This document shows, piece after piece, positions 1-5,901 of a stretch of 6,293 nucleotides of DNA (within the stretch, counting starts at the first letter, position 1; each line of letters starts with the position of its first letter). The stretch is taken from NCBI GenBank assembly GCA_937950385.1, contig CALFEA010000249.1, positions 1 to 6,293 of the forward strand, given 5' to 3'. The stretch is from an uncultured Altererythrobacter sp. GTDB taxonomy: Bacteria > Pseudomonadota > Alphaproteobacteria > Sphingomonadales > Sphingomonadaceae. A program made the translations under genes and the position numbers. The notes below the pieces were generated by a model. The model ran no database searches and was not told the DNA's origin. It saw only the letters and a list, made by a program, of their open reading frames with translations.

Positions 1-608
1 ATGAAGCTGAGCGCTATGACAGACAGAGCCAGCAATCCTGCGGCCACAGCATAAGGCAAAGCGGGCGCGATACGGTACAGGGCAGGGGCCATTGCAGGGC
101 CGCCAAGCATGCCCACTTGCCACCCAATCGATGATAAAGCGATAGCTGTCGGAAGCACTTCCTTCGGAACGAGGTTCGGAGCCAAAGCAGACAGTGCAGG
201 GCCGTTAAAGGCGCGGGCTATTCCGAGCAAAACAGCGACGCCCAACAGAATCGGAAAGCTGATTACCTCGGTCCAAGTGAACCAAGCTAGGCCCGCTGCA
301 CAAAGGAACTGCAATGAAACCGTAAGACGGCTGATGGTGCGGCGATCAAACCGGTCCGCAGCCAGTCCAACAAACGGGGTCAGGATAAAGAGTGGAACAA
401 ATTGCAGCAGGCCAATCAGGGCCAATTGGCCCGAGGCTTGCGCAATGCTCATGCCGCCATCACGGGCCATTGTGTATGTCTGCCAACTGATGATGATCAG
501 CATGGCATATTGCGCGACAGTCATCGCAAGCCGCGCGATCCAATAGGCGCGGAAATTGGGTATTTGCAGCGGGTGCGGAGTTTTGGGGAAGGGTGGTGTC
601 TCGCTCAC
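1..608 (-). CDS. MFS transporter, N-terminal half (EntS/MFS_3-like exporter), cut by window edge
   Basis: Inner-membrane transporter of the major facilitator superfamily, probably a proton-driven drug or siderophore exporter; the substrate cannot be read from the sequence. About 202 codons are visible and no stop is reached, so the C-terminal half lies beyond base 1. The first transmembrane helix spans roughly residues 21-46. The MFS motif A loop is clear at residues 81-90 (GLAADRFDRR), between helices 2 and 3. Residues 129-148, with ARAFNGPALSALAPNLVP at 131-148, and a glycine/proline-rich segment near 162-172 resemble the MFS_3 (enterobactin-exporter-like) branch. The start is the GTG at 608-606: a stop lies a few codons upstream in frame, and a nearby ATG (619-617) is out of frame and terminates at once. 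An AGG directly abuts the GTG, so the ribosome site is weak. A strong hairpin lies 10 bases upstream. It follows the PilZ gene in the same direction after 57 bases. Family assignment is secure; export of siderophore or drug is inference. Confidence 0.88.
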   Translation of the reverse strand, partial: MSETPPFPKTPHPLQIPNFRAYWIARLAMTVAQYAMLIIISWQTYTMARDGGMSIAQASGQLALIGLLQFVPLFILTPFVGLAADRFDRRTISRLTVSLQFLCAAGLAWFTWTEVISFPILLGVAVLLGIARAFNGPALSALAPNLVPKEVLPTAIALSSIGWQVGMLGGPAMAPALYRIAPALPYAVAAGLLALSVIALSF

Positions 609-618
609 CCTGCGCTCA

Positions 619-642
619 TGGCAGGCTCAATTGGGCCTGCCA
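619..642 (-). promoter_or_regulatory. Inverted repeat (8-bp stem) just upstream of the MFS start
   Basis: The arms TGGCAGGC and GCCTGCCA (619-626 and 635-642) are perfectly complementary around an 8-base centre that itself contains the palindrome CAATTG. On the minus-strand transcript the hairpin lies after the PilZ stop and ends 10 bases before the GTG start of the MFS gene. No run of U follows on either strand, so it is not a textbook intrinsic terminator. It could be an operator for a regulator of the exporter, a transcript-stabilising hairpin in a pilZ-MFS message, or a weak attenuator. The structure is seen; the role is inference. Confidence 0.5.
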
Positions 643-665
643 ACCTTGGATTTATCTACTGCGAA

Positions 666-1037
666 TTAACGCGAACGGCGCAGGCGAGGGTTTGGCTGGA
701 GGGATTCAACAATCGCCATAAAATCATCAAGGCGAAGGATGCGTTCCAATTGAAAACCAGCGCGCTCGCCGCTGATCCAAATAACATAAGCTTCGATCCG
801 GCCGACGATGGGCAGGCGGATGATAACGCGGTCACCTTTGGCCAGCGTTTTTGCATCATCGATCATGAAACCATGAGCCGACAAATTCGACACATGCATT
901 TCGACATCGCCGTGTTTTTGGTGTTCACCAATTACGGGAAAATCAACAGGGTGCCGGGCTGCTTGACGCAGATCAGTCACACTTAGGTTTGCTCCAGATG
1001 ACACGGTTTTCATTACTCCAAGCGAATATGCGGTCAT
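666..1037 (-). CDS. Single-domain PilZ protein (probable c-di-GMP receptor)
   Basis: A 123-residue soluble protein made almost entirely of one PilZ domain. Both halves of the c-di-GMP binding signature are present: RxxxR at residues 24-28 (RQAAR) and (D/N)xSxxG at 51-56 (NLSAHG). The beta-barrel continues through GDRVIIRLPIVGRIEAYVIW (68-87) and the AGFQLER strand. A basic tail (PNPRLRRSR) closes the protein. By family knowledge such proteins bind cyclic di-GMP and then act on a partner protein to tune motility, envelope or biofilm functions; the partner is unknown here. The ATG at 1037-1035 sits right after AGGGA with a stop two codons upstream. A second in-frame ATG at 1013, preceded by GGAG, would remove eight residues and is a real alternative, since residues 1-9 lie outside the domain. 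It lies 105 bases downstream of tyrS, with a palindrome in the gap that may mark its own promoter. Confidence 0.9.
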   Translation of the reverse strand: MTAYSLGVMKTVSSGANLSVTDLRQAARHPVDFPVIGEHQKHGDVEMHVSNLSAHGFMIDDAKTLAKGDRVIIRLPIVGRIEAYVIWISGERAGFQLERILRLDDFMAIVESLQPNPRLRRSR

Positions 1038-1091
1038 TCCCTAATGAGTTAGAAAGGCTGATATTTGGTAAAGTTGTTACATCCCGTTTCA

Positions 1092-1105
1092 GGACAGAAC
1101 TGTCC
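1092..1105. promoter_or_regulatory. 14-base inverted repeat upstream of the PilZ gene (possible operator)
   Basis: GGACAG-AA-CTGTCC is a six-base inverted repeat around a two-base centre, in the 105-base gap between the tyrS stop and the PilZ start, centred about 61 bases upstream of the PilZ ATG at 1037. It has no following T-run on either strand, which argues against an intrinsic terminator for tyrS. Its distance from the PilZ start and its symmetry suit a transcription-factor site. I do not recognise the regulator. It does not fit the alphaproteobacterial LexA pattern GTTC-N7-GTTC. Confidence 0.4.
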
Positions 1106-1142
1106 CAAAATGAACACACGCCCTCGGCAAGATGAAACCAAA

Positions 1143-2372
1143 CTAAAGTGAAATTAGCCCGTGTTTTTTCTTACCCAAGCTTATTTTTACTTGGGAATCG
1201 CCTGCGGGAAGGATCAGGAAGCCCGCATCTTGCACCGTTTCGTCGTTCAGTTTAACCGCGCCTTCAGCCAATTTCCGCTTGGCTTCTTTGCCCGATCCAA
1301 CAAAGCCTAGCGCCGTCAGCGCCGCTCCAATCCGCATACCTTCTGCGCCCACCGACAATGTCGGCAAATCTTCGCCAGCACCGCCGCCAGCAAAGGTTTC
1401 AAGCGCTGTACCTTCGGCGGCCTTGGCGGCTTCATCGCCGCGGACCATGCGCGTGACTTCGTTGGCAAGGATGACTTTGGCATCATTGATTGCAGCGCCC
1501 TCTAAGGCTTCGAGCCGCGCGATCTCATCTAAAGGAAGATCGGTGAACAGCTTCAGAAATTTACCGACATCGCGGTCATCCGTGTTGCGCCAATATTGCC
1601 AGAAGTCATAGGCGGGCAATTGCTCTTCATTCAGCCAAATCGCGCCATCGACAGATTTGCCCATCTTCGCGCCATCAGCCCGCGTGATTAGCGGAGCGGT
1701 GAAGCCATACACTTCTTTGGCATCAATGCGCCGCGTCAGCTCAATCCCATTGACGATATTGCCCCATTGATCGCTGCCACCCAATTGCAGCTGGCAATCA
1801 TAGTCGCGTGACAGGACGAGGTAATCATAGGCTTGCATGATCATATAGTTAAACTCGAGGAAGGTCAGCGGTTGCTCGCGGTCAAGCCGCGTCTTCACCG
1901 AATCGAACGTCAGCATGCGGTTGATGGTGAAATGCTGGCCGACATCGCGCAGCAATTCGATGTAGCCAAGCTTTGAAAGCCAATCATCATTGTTAATTAG
2001 CAGCGCGCCGGTCGGGCTATCATCGAAGCGCAAGATCCGCTCAAAGCTGCCCTTAATTCCGGCAATATTGCTCGCCAGTTTTTCATCCGTCAGCATGGTG
2101 CGCGTCGCATCCCTGCCTGAGGGATCACCGACTCTAGCAGTTCCGCCGCCCATAATCACGATCGGCCGGTGCCCTGCATCCTGCATCCGTTTGAGCAGCA
2201 TGATCGACGCAAGGTTACCGATATGAAGGCTGGGCGCAGTCGGATCAAAGCCAACATAGCCAGTCACAACCTTTTTAGACGCAAGCGCATCAAGCGCGCC
2301 TGCATCAGTGATTTGGTGGAGGTGCCCGCGCGATGACAGCAGGTTCAGCAGATCAGATTTGTATTCGCTCAT
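1143..2372 (-). CDS. tyrS: Tyrosyl-tRNA synthetase
   Basis: Cytoplasmic class I aminoacyl-tRNA synthetase that activates tyrosine with ATP and charges tRNA-Tyr. With the ATG at 2372-2370 the protein has 409 residues, normal for bacterial TyrRS. The Rossmann catalytic core carries the HIGH-type motif HIGN at 50-53 and the KMSKS-type loop as KMGKS at 236-240. Tyr39, Tyr176, Gln180, Asp183 and the segment QLGGSDQWGNI (196-206) line up with the tyrosine pocket of the E. coli enzyme. The last ~65 residues form the S4 RNA-binding domain that grips the tRNA. An upstream in-frame start at 2468 would add 32 residues unlike the family N-terminus, so I reject it; MSEYKSDLLNLLSSRG is the expected beginning. 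The Shine-Dalgarno is poor: AGAG lies in the arm of a leader hairpin. The stop is TAG. It is transcribed divergently from the DOMON-like gene and heads a same-strand series with PilZ and MFS genes, although 105 bases separate it from PilZ. Confidence 0.97.
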   Translation of the reverse strand: MSEYKSDLLNLLSSRGHLHQITDAGALDALASKKVVTGYVGFDPTAPSLHIGNLASIMLLKRMQDAGHRPIVIMGGGTARVGDPSGRDATRTMLTDEKLASNIAGIKGSFERILRFDDSPTGALLINNDDWLSKLGYIELLRDVGQHFTINRMLTFDSVKTRLDREQPLTFLEFNYMIMQAYDYLVLSRDYDCQLQLGGSDQWGNIVNGIELTRRIDAKEVYGFTAPLITRADGAKMGKSVDGAIWLNEEQLPAYDFWQYWRNTDDRDVGKFLKLFTDLPLDEIARLEALEGAAINDAKVILANEVTRMVRGDEAAKAAEGTALETFAGGGAGEDLPTLSVGAEGMRIGAALTALGFVGSGKEAKRKLAEGAVKLNDETVQDAGFLILPAGDSQVKISLGKKKHGLISL

Positions 2373-2381
2373 AATATGTGG

Positions 2382-2405
2382 CGCTCTAGCAGCGCATGCA
2401 GAGCG
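2382..2405 (-). promoter_or_regulatory. Hairpin in the tyrS leader
   Basis: CGCTCT (2382-2387) pairs with AGAGCG (2400-2405), and two further GC/GC pairs inside extend the stem with one bulged base and a 7-base loop. The structure begins 9 bases upstream of the tyrS ATG on the minus strand. The only Shine-Dalgarno-like bases (AGAG) lie in the arm nearer the start, so folding could hide them. It does not resemble a T-box leader. Equally it could be a DNA operator or chance in GC-rich sequence. Confidence 0.3.
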
Positions 2406-2474
2406 ATGTAAGCCTGTGATTAGAGGCCTTGCCATACTTGCGGGGCGCCGCGCAGCTGCATAGGACAATCGGCT

Positions 2475-2996
2475 ATGATACCTCTCATCCTACACCCAAG
2501 CTGCGAGAAGGGCCCGATCACGGCCATTTCCGCGCAAATCCACGGCACCTTAGATGGCTGCAATGCAGAGTTTCGGATTGAGGGCGATTTGTCCCGCGTC
2601 AAAATCCCGCAGCACCGCGCCTCTGGCCGTGAGGATGATTTGTGGAAGACCACTTGCTTTGAAATATTCTGGCAGCCGGTGGGCGGAGCCTATTACCGCG
2701 AGTTTAACCTATCCCCGTCAAGCCGCTGGGCGTGTTATGACTTTGATGATTTTCGGGAAGGCATGCGCGATGCGCCGGTCAGTGCGATATCCTTTTCCAG
2801 TGCAGCAAGCAGTAACGAATTGCTTCTGAAAGCCAGCATCGCCAGCGACTTGCCCGATCCTGCGCAAGTAGCATTGAATGCCATCATCGAAGACACAGAC
2901 GGCAATATCCAATTTTGGGCACTCGCATTTCCGCCGGGCAAACCAGAATTTCATTCCGTGGATTGCCGCACAAAGAAAGTGGACCGTTCAATATGA
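2475..2996 (+). CDS. DOMON-like domain protein, partner of the NamZ-family gene
   Basis: A 173-residue protein with no signal peptide or membrane segment. It resembles bacterial stand-alone DOMON-like proteins, a beta-sandwich fold related to family 9 carbohydrate-binding modules. Key conserved blocks are R52-E-D-D-L-W57-K-T-T-C-F-E63-I-F-W, the E-F-N-L-S-P-S block at 76-82 with W85 and Y88-D-F following, and the C-terminal QFWALAFPPGKPEFH (146-160). These aromatic and acidic residues are the recognisable family hallmark. Its ligand is not established; sugar or haem binding is known for the wider superfamily, and sugar binding is my inference from its partner. The ATG at 2475 has AGGA at 2462-2465, nine bases upstream. 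Its TGA stop overlaps the ATG of the next gene (ATGA, 2993-2996), implying translational coupling and matched production. The short tail after residue 165 (TKKVDRSI) is less family-like. Family call is good, function uncertain. Confidence 0.85.
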   Translation: MIPLILHPSCEKGPITAISAQIHGTLDGCNAEFRIEGDLSRVKIPQHRASGREDDLWKTTCFEIFWQPVGGAYYREFNLSPSSRWACYDFDDFREGMRDAPVSAISFSSAASSNELLLKASIASDLPDPAQVALNAIIEDTDGNIQFWALAFPPGKPEFHSVDCRTKKVDRSI

Positions 2997-4201
2997 CTGT
3001 GATGTTTGGAATTGATCGCCTGCTGGCTGATCCCGATTTGCTCGCTGAACTCAAAGGCAAGCGCGTGGCTCTGGTCGCGCATCCAGCGTCTGTCACCGCC
3101 GACCTAACGCACAGTCTCGATGCGCTTATTGCCGCCGGCGTGAACATCACCAGCGCCTTTGGTCCGCAGCATGGGTTGAAAGGTGATAAGCAGGACAATA
3201 TGGTCGAGACACAGGATGAAGTGGATGCGCATTACGGCATCCCCATCTTCTCGCTTTATGGCGAAGTGCGCCGCCCAACACCGGCGATGATGGATAGCGC
3301 CGATGTGTTCCTTTTCGATCTGCAAGACCTTGGCTGCCGCATCTACACCTTTGTCACCACGCTGCTCTATCTGCTTGAAGAAGCGGAAAAGGCGGGCAAA
3401 GCGGTGTGGGTGCTCGACCGGCCCAATCCCGCTGGCCGTCCGGTGGAAGGCTCTTTGCTGATCCCGGGTCATGAGAGCTTTGTCGGCGCTGCGCCCGTGC
3501 CGCATCGGCATGGGCTGACCTTGGGCGAAATGGGTCACTGGTTCATCCAGCATTTCGATCTCGAAGTGGAATATAGGGTCGTCGCAATGCAGGGTTGGGA
3601 GCCGGATGGCCCCGGTTACGGCTGGCCCGAAAGCCGCATTTGGATCAACCCTTCGCCCAATGCCGCCAGCGTCAATATGGCGCGCGCCTATGCCGGGACG
3701 GTCATGATCGAAGGCGCGACCGTGAGCGAGGGTAGGGGGACGACTCGCCCGCTAGAAGTGCTGTTCGGCGCACCGGATATTGATGCCAAAGCCGTGCTGG
3801 CCGAAATGCAAAGCTTCGCACCGGAATGGCTAGCGGGATGTATTCTACGCGAATGCTGGTTTGAGGCGACCTTCCACAAACATGCAGGCAAACTCTCCAA
3901 CGCCCTGATGGTGCATGCTGAGGGGCCGCATTACACCCATCACGCATTCAAGCCGTGGCGGCTGCAAGCGCTAGCCTTCAAAGCGATCCGCAATCTCTAT
4001 CCCGATTATCCGCTATGGCGGGGGAAAGAGTTCAAATACGAATATACCGATGATGTGCTGGCGATTGATGTGATCAATGGCGGACCAGCCCTGCGCGAAT
4101 GGGTCGATAATCCGACACGCACGCCGCATGATCTGGATGCTCTGGCCGCCAATGATGAAGCGGCTTGGGTCGCGGCGGTGAAAGAGGTTTTGTTGTATTG
4201 A
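2993..4201 (+). CDS. NamZ-family exo-beta-N-acetylmuramidase domain protein (DUF1343, GH171-type)
   Basis: A 402-residue protein of the DUF1343 family, whose founding member, Bacillus subtilis NamZ, removes terminal MurNAc from peptidoglycan fragments. Family blocks are all present in order: FGPQHGLKGDKQDNM (56-70), SLYGEVRRPT (87-96), FDLQDLGCRIYTFVTT (108-123), VLDRPNPAGRPVEG (140-153), SFVG (162-165), RHGLTLGEMG (172-181), INPSPN (218-223) and VSEGRGTTRP (244-253). The start chosen is the ATG at 2993 inside the stop of the DOMON-like gene. A longer form from 2915 would add 26 residues overlapping that gene's coding sequence, and the family normally begins near FGIDRLL. There is no signal peptide, unlike secreted NamZ, so this copy may act in the cytoplasm on recovered muropeptides; that is inference. 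Position 59 is Gln (GPQHG), where many relatives have Glu; I believe the Gln form marks a common subfamily. Natural substrate and activity are unproven. The stop lies six bases from a convergent gene with no terminator between them. Confidence 0.92.
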   Translation: MTVMFGIDRLLADPDLLAELKGKRVALVAHPASVTADLTHSLDALIAAGVNITSAFGPQHGLKGDKQDNMVETQDEVDAHYGIPIFSLYGEVRRPTPAMMDSADVFLFDLQDLGCRIYTFVTTLLYLLEEAEKAGKAVWVLDRPNPAGRPVEGSLLIPGHESFVGAAPVPHRHGLTLGEMGHWFIQHFDLEVEYRVVAMQGWEPDGPGYGWPESRIWINPSPNAASVNMARAYAGTVMIEGATVSEGRGTTRPLEVLFGAPDIDAKAVLAEMQSFAPEWLAGCILRECWFEATFHKHAGKLSNALMVHAEGPHYTHHAFKPWRLQALAFKAIRNLYPDYPLWRGKEFKYEYTDDVLAIDVINGGPALREWVDNPTRTPHDLDALAANDEAAWVAAVKEVLLY

Positions 4202-4207
4202 GAGTCG

Positions 4208-4606
4208 CTAATTGGCGGCAAGTTCATTTTCGGCTTTGCTCAGCCAAACTTCAAACCGCTCCATTGTTTCTGAATGTTCATTCTCAAATTCGACTTTAGA
4301 TCCAACCCATTGGCTACATGTCGAAACTATAATAGCGGGTTCTGGCTGACCAAAGCGTTGTACGTGGGCCTCCCTTAAGTCTTGAAACCTCTCGCCAAAA
4401 CGCCTTTCAAATCGAACAAGTGCATAGTTGAATAGCTTTTTGTCGCAAAGGTTCGATCCTCTGGCACTCGCCGAGGAAAAATAGAAATCATGTCCCCAAT
4501 GTGTCGGTGCAAGTCTTTGAGCCTCTTTATATTTGTAACCGCTCGAGGTTGAACAAGCAGTCAGTACCAACAGGACTGAAATCGAAAACGGATGACAAAT
4601 CCTCAC
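4208..4606 (-). CDS. Small predicted lipoprotein of unknown function
   Basis: A 132-residue protein I do not recognise. The N-terminus is a lipoprotein signal: MR, a hydrophobic stretch SISVLLVL, then the lipobox LTAC with Cys18 as the lipid-attachment site. The mature part is charged and probably mostly helical, with an arginine-rich segment at 65-84 (RFERRFGERF and following) and two cysteines, Cys54 and Cys97, that could form a disulfide in the periplasm. The start is GTG at 4606-4604. AGGT five bases upstream overlaps the stop of the VWA gene, so translation is probably coupled to it. The reading frame is the same as the VWA gene, separated by TAG and two codons. GC is about 45% by hand count over 4201-4600, visibly lower than the genes around it, suggesting relaxed selection or acquisition. 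Its stop is six bases from that of the convergent NamZ-family gene. Lipoprotein nature is fairly sure; role unknown. Confidence 0.72.
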   Translation of the reverse strand: MRICHPFSISVLLVLTACSTSSGYKYKEAQRLAPTHWGHDFYFSSASARGSNLCDKKLFNYALVRFERRFGERFQDLREAHVQRFGQPEPAIIVSTCSQWVGSKVEFENEHSETMERFEVWLSKAENELAAN

Positions 4607-4612
4607 TTGAAC

Positions 4613-5797
4613 CTAATGCCCCTGCTTCCGTGAAAGCTCCCGCATTGCATCGTCCAAACCATCCAAAGTCAGGCCGTACATCCGGTCGTTCATCACTTCC
4701 TTCAGCATTTTGGTGCTTTGTGAATAGCCCCATTGCTTCTCCGGTACGGGGTTGAGCCATACGGTCGCAGGGTAAGTGTTGGTCACGCGCTGCATCCACA
4801 CCGCGCCCGCTTCTTCATTCATATGCTCCACGCTGCCGCCGGGATGGGTGATTTCATAGGGGCTCATCGCAGCATCGCCGATGAAGATCACTTTGTAATC
4901 ATGGCCATATTTGTGGAGGATATCCCATGTCTTGTGGCGCTCCTGCCAGCGGCGTTTGTTGTCCTTCCACACGCCTTCATAGAGGCAATTGTGGAAGTAG
5001 AAGAATTCCATATTCTTGAATTCTGATGTGGCTGCGCTGAACAATTCCTCGCACAATTTGATGAAGGGATCCATTGATCCGCCAACATCAAGAAAGAGCA
5101 GCAATTTCACTGCATTCTTGCGCTCGGCGCGCATATGAATGTCGAGCCAACCTTGCTTGGCTGTGCCCTTGATCGTCTCGTCAATATCCAGCTGATCGGG
5201 ATTGCCTTCACGCGCAAACCGGCGCAGACGGCGCAGCGCCATTTTGATGTTCCGCGTTCCCAATTCCTTCGTATTATCAAGGTTTTGGAACTCACGTTTC
5301 TCCCAAACTTTCACCGCGCGCTTGTGTTTGCTTTCGCCGCCAATGCGCACGCCTTCAGGATTGTAACCCGAATGACCAAAGGGCGAGGTGCCGCCTGTAC
5401 CAATCCATTTATTGCCGCCCTCATGGCGTTTTTCCTGCTCCTCGAGGCGTTTCTTGAGAGTGTCCATAATCTCATCCCAATCGCCTAGGGATTCGATTGC
5501 CGCCATATCCTCTTCCGACATGAACTTTTCTGCGATGGCCTTAAGCCAATCTGAAGGGATATCGACGGGGGTTTGGCCGTAATCAGACAGAATGCCTTTG
5601 AAGACTTTGTTGAAAACCTGATCAAACAGGTCGAGCTTGCCTTCATCTTTCACAAAGGTCGCTCGGCTGAGATAATAGAATGCCTCAGGCGATTGCTCGA
5701 TAACGTCTTTATCCAGCGCCTCAAGCAAAGTGAGGTGCTCTTTAAAACTTGCGCCAATGCCCGCTGCGCGCAGCTCATCCATGAAATCATAAAACAT
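4613..5797 (-). CDS. VWA domain-containing CoxE-like protein
   Basis: A 394-residue cytoplasmic protein with a C-terminal von Willebrand A domain of the CoxE-like type. The metal-ion-dependent adhesion site is at 237-243 as DVGGSMD, where the usual DxSxS has Gly in place of the first Ser; I recall the Gly form as normal for this subfamily. The conserved blocks FFYFHNCLYEGVWKDN (265-280), HKYGHDYKVIFIGDAAMSPY (295-314) and HPGGSVEHMNEEAG (318-331) are strong matches. Residues 1-125 are helical and acidic, 126-160 are glycine-rich and probably flexible, and 160-200 are basic. Relatives often work with a MoxR-type AAA+ ATPase to remodel or insert cofactors into target proteins, as CoxD/CoxE do; no ATPase gene is in the window. 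The ATG at 5797 has only a weak upstream GGG. The gene ends in TAG at 4615-4613, followed at once by the lipoprotein gene. Upstream it is divergent from the chemotaxis gene. Fold and family are secure; target unknown. Confidence 0.9.
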   Translation of the reverse strand: MFYDFMDELRAAGIGASFKEHLTLLEALDKDVIEQSPEAFYYLSRATFVKDEGKLDLFDQVFNKVFKGILSDYGQTPVDIPSDWLKAIAEKFMSEEDMAAIESLGDWDEIMDTLKKRLEEQEKRHEGGNKWIGTGGTSPFGHSGYNPEGVRIGGESKHKRAVKVWEKREFQNLDNTKELGTRNIKMALRRLRRFAREGNPDQLDIDETIKGTAKQGWLDIHMRAERKNAVKLLLFLDVGGSMDPFIKLCEELFSAATSEFKNMEFFYFHNCLYEGVWKDNKRRWQERHKTWDILHKYGHDYKVIFIGDAAMSPYEITHPGGSVEHMNEEAGAVWMQRVTNTYPATVWLNPVPEKQWGYSQSTKMLKEVMNDRMYGLTLDGLDDAMRELSRKQGH

Positions 5798-5858
5798 GAC
5801 CCATGTGTTAGCGCGGGGCTTCGGGGAATGCCAGAGACAGCTCGTCCCCCTCTCACTT

Positions 5859-5875
5859 TTAAGGAAACGCTAACC
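5859..5875 (+). promoter_or_regulatory. CtrA-like binding site upstream of the chemotaxis gene
   Basis: TTAA (5859-5862), seven bases, then CTAACC (5870-5875) matches the alphaproteobacterial CtrA consensus TTAA-N7-TTAA(C) with one mismatch. It lies about 45 bases before the chemotaxis start, in the 123-base divergent spacer, a position suited to activating that promoter. A GATAGT hexamer at 5900-5905 could serve as a -10. CtrA control of motility and chemotaxis genes is well known in this class. The box is also 61-78 bases upstream of the VWA start on the other strand and could act on that promoter as well. Binding is not demonstrated. Confidence 0.5.
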
Positions 5876-5889
5876 ATGTTCGCCTAGGG

Positions 5890-5901
5890 TCATTGCAATG
5901 A
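5890..5901. repeat. Perfect 12-base palindrome in the leader of the chemotaxis gene
   Basis: TCATTGCAATGA reads identically on both strands. It lies between the CtrA-like box and the chemotaxis ATG, 19 bases upstream of that ATG. The symmetry suits a dimeric DNA-binding protein, and it may overlap the promoter -10 region. The regulator is unknown. A lone 12-base palindrome can also occur by chance. Confidence 0.35.

Noticed and set aside
109..986. Two plus-strand open frames (109-546 and 402-986)
   Set aside because: They lie opposite the MFS and PilZ genes, whose motifs are unmistakable; their products show no domain-like pattern.
1092..1105. LexA/SOS box reading of the GGACAG palindrome
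   Set aside because: It lacks the direct GTTC-N7-GTTC repeat used by alphaproteobacterial LexA, and none of the neighbours is a DNA-damage gene.
1653..1667. KMGKS instead of KMSKS in TyrRS as a possible defect
   Set aside because: The third position of this loop varies naturally among TyrRS enzymes, and all other catalytic blocks are intact.
2373..2468. A 32-residue N-terminal extension of TyrRS from an upstream ATG
   Set aside because: The added residues do not resemble TyrRS and would fill most of the divergent spacer; the family-like N-terminus begins at 2372.
2915..2992. A longer start for the NamZ-family protein
   Set aside because: It would overlap 78 bases of the DOMON-like coding sequence and lacks family resemblance; the ATGA overlap at 2993 gives the expected start.
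3104..3553. A 149-codon minus-strand frame within the NamZ-family gene
   Set aside because: It is a mirror of conserved coding sequence on the other strand, with no recognisable product.
4501..5887. Several plus-strand frames opposite the VWA gene (for example 4733-5026, 5135-5488, 5573-5887)
   Set aside because: All are antisense to the strongly family-matched VWA gene and show no independent coding signal.
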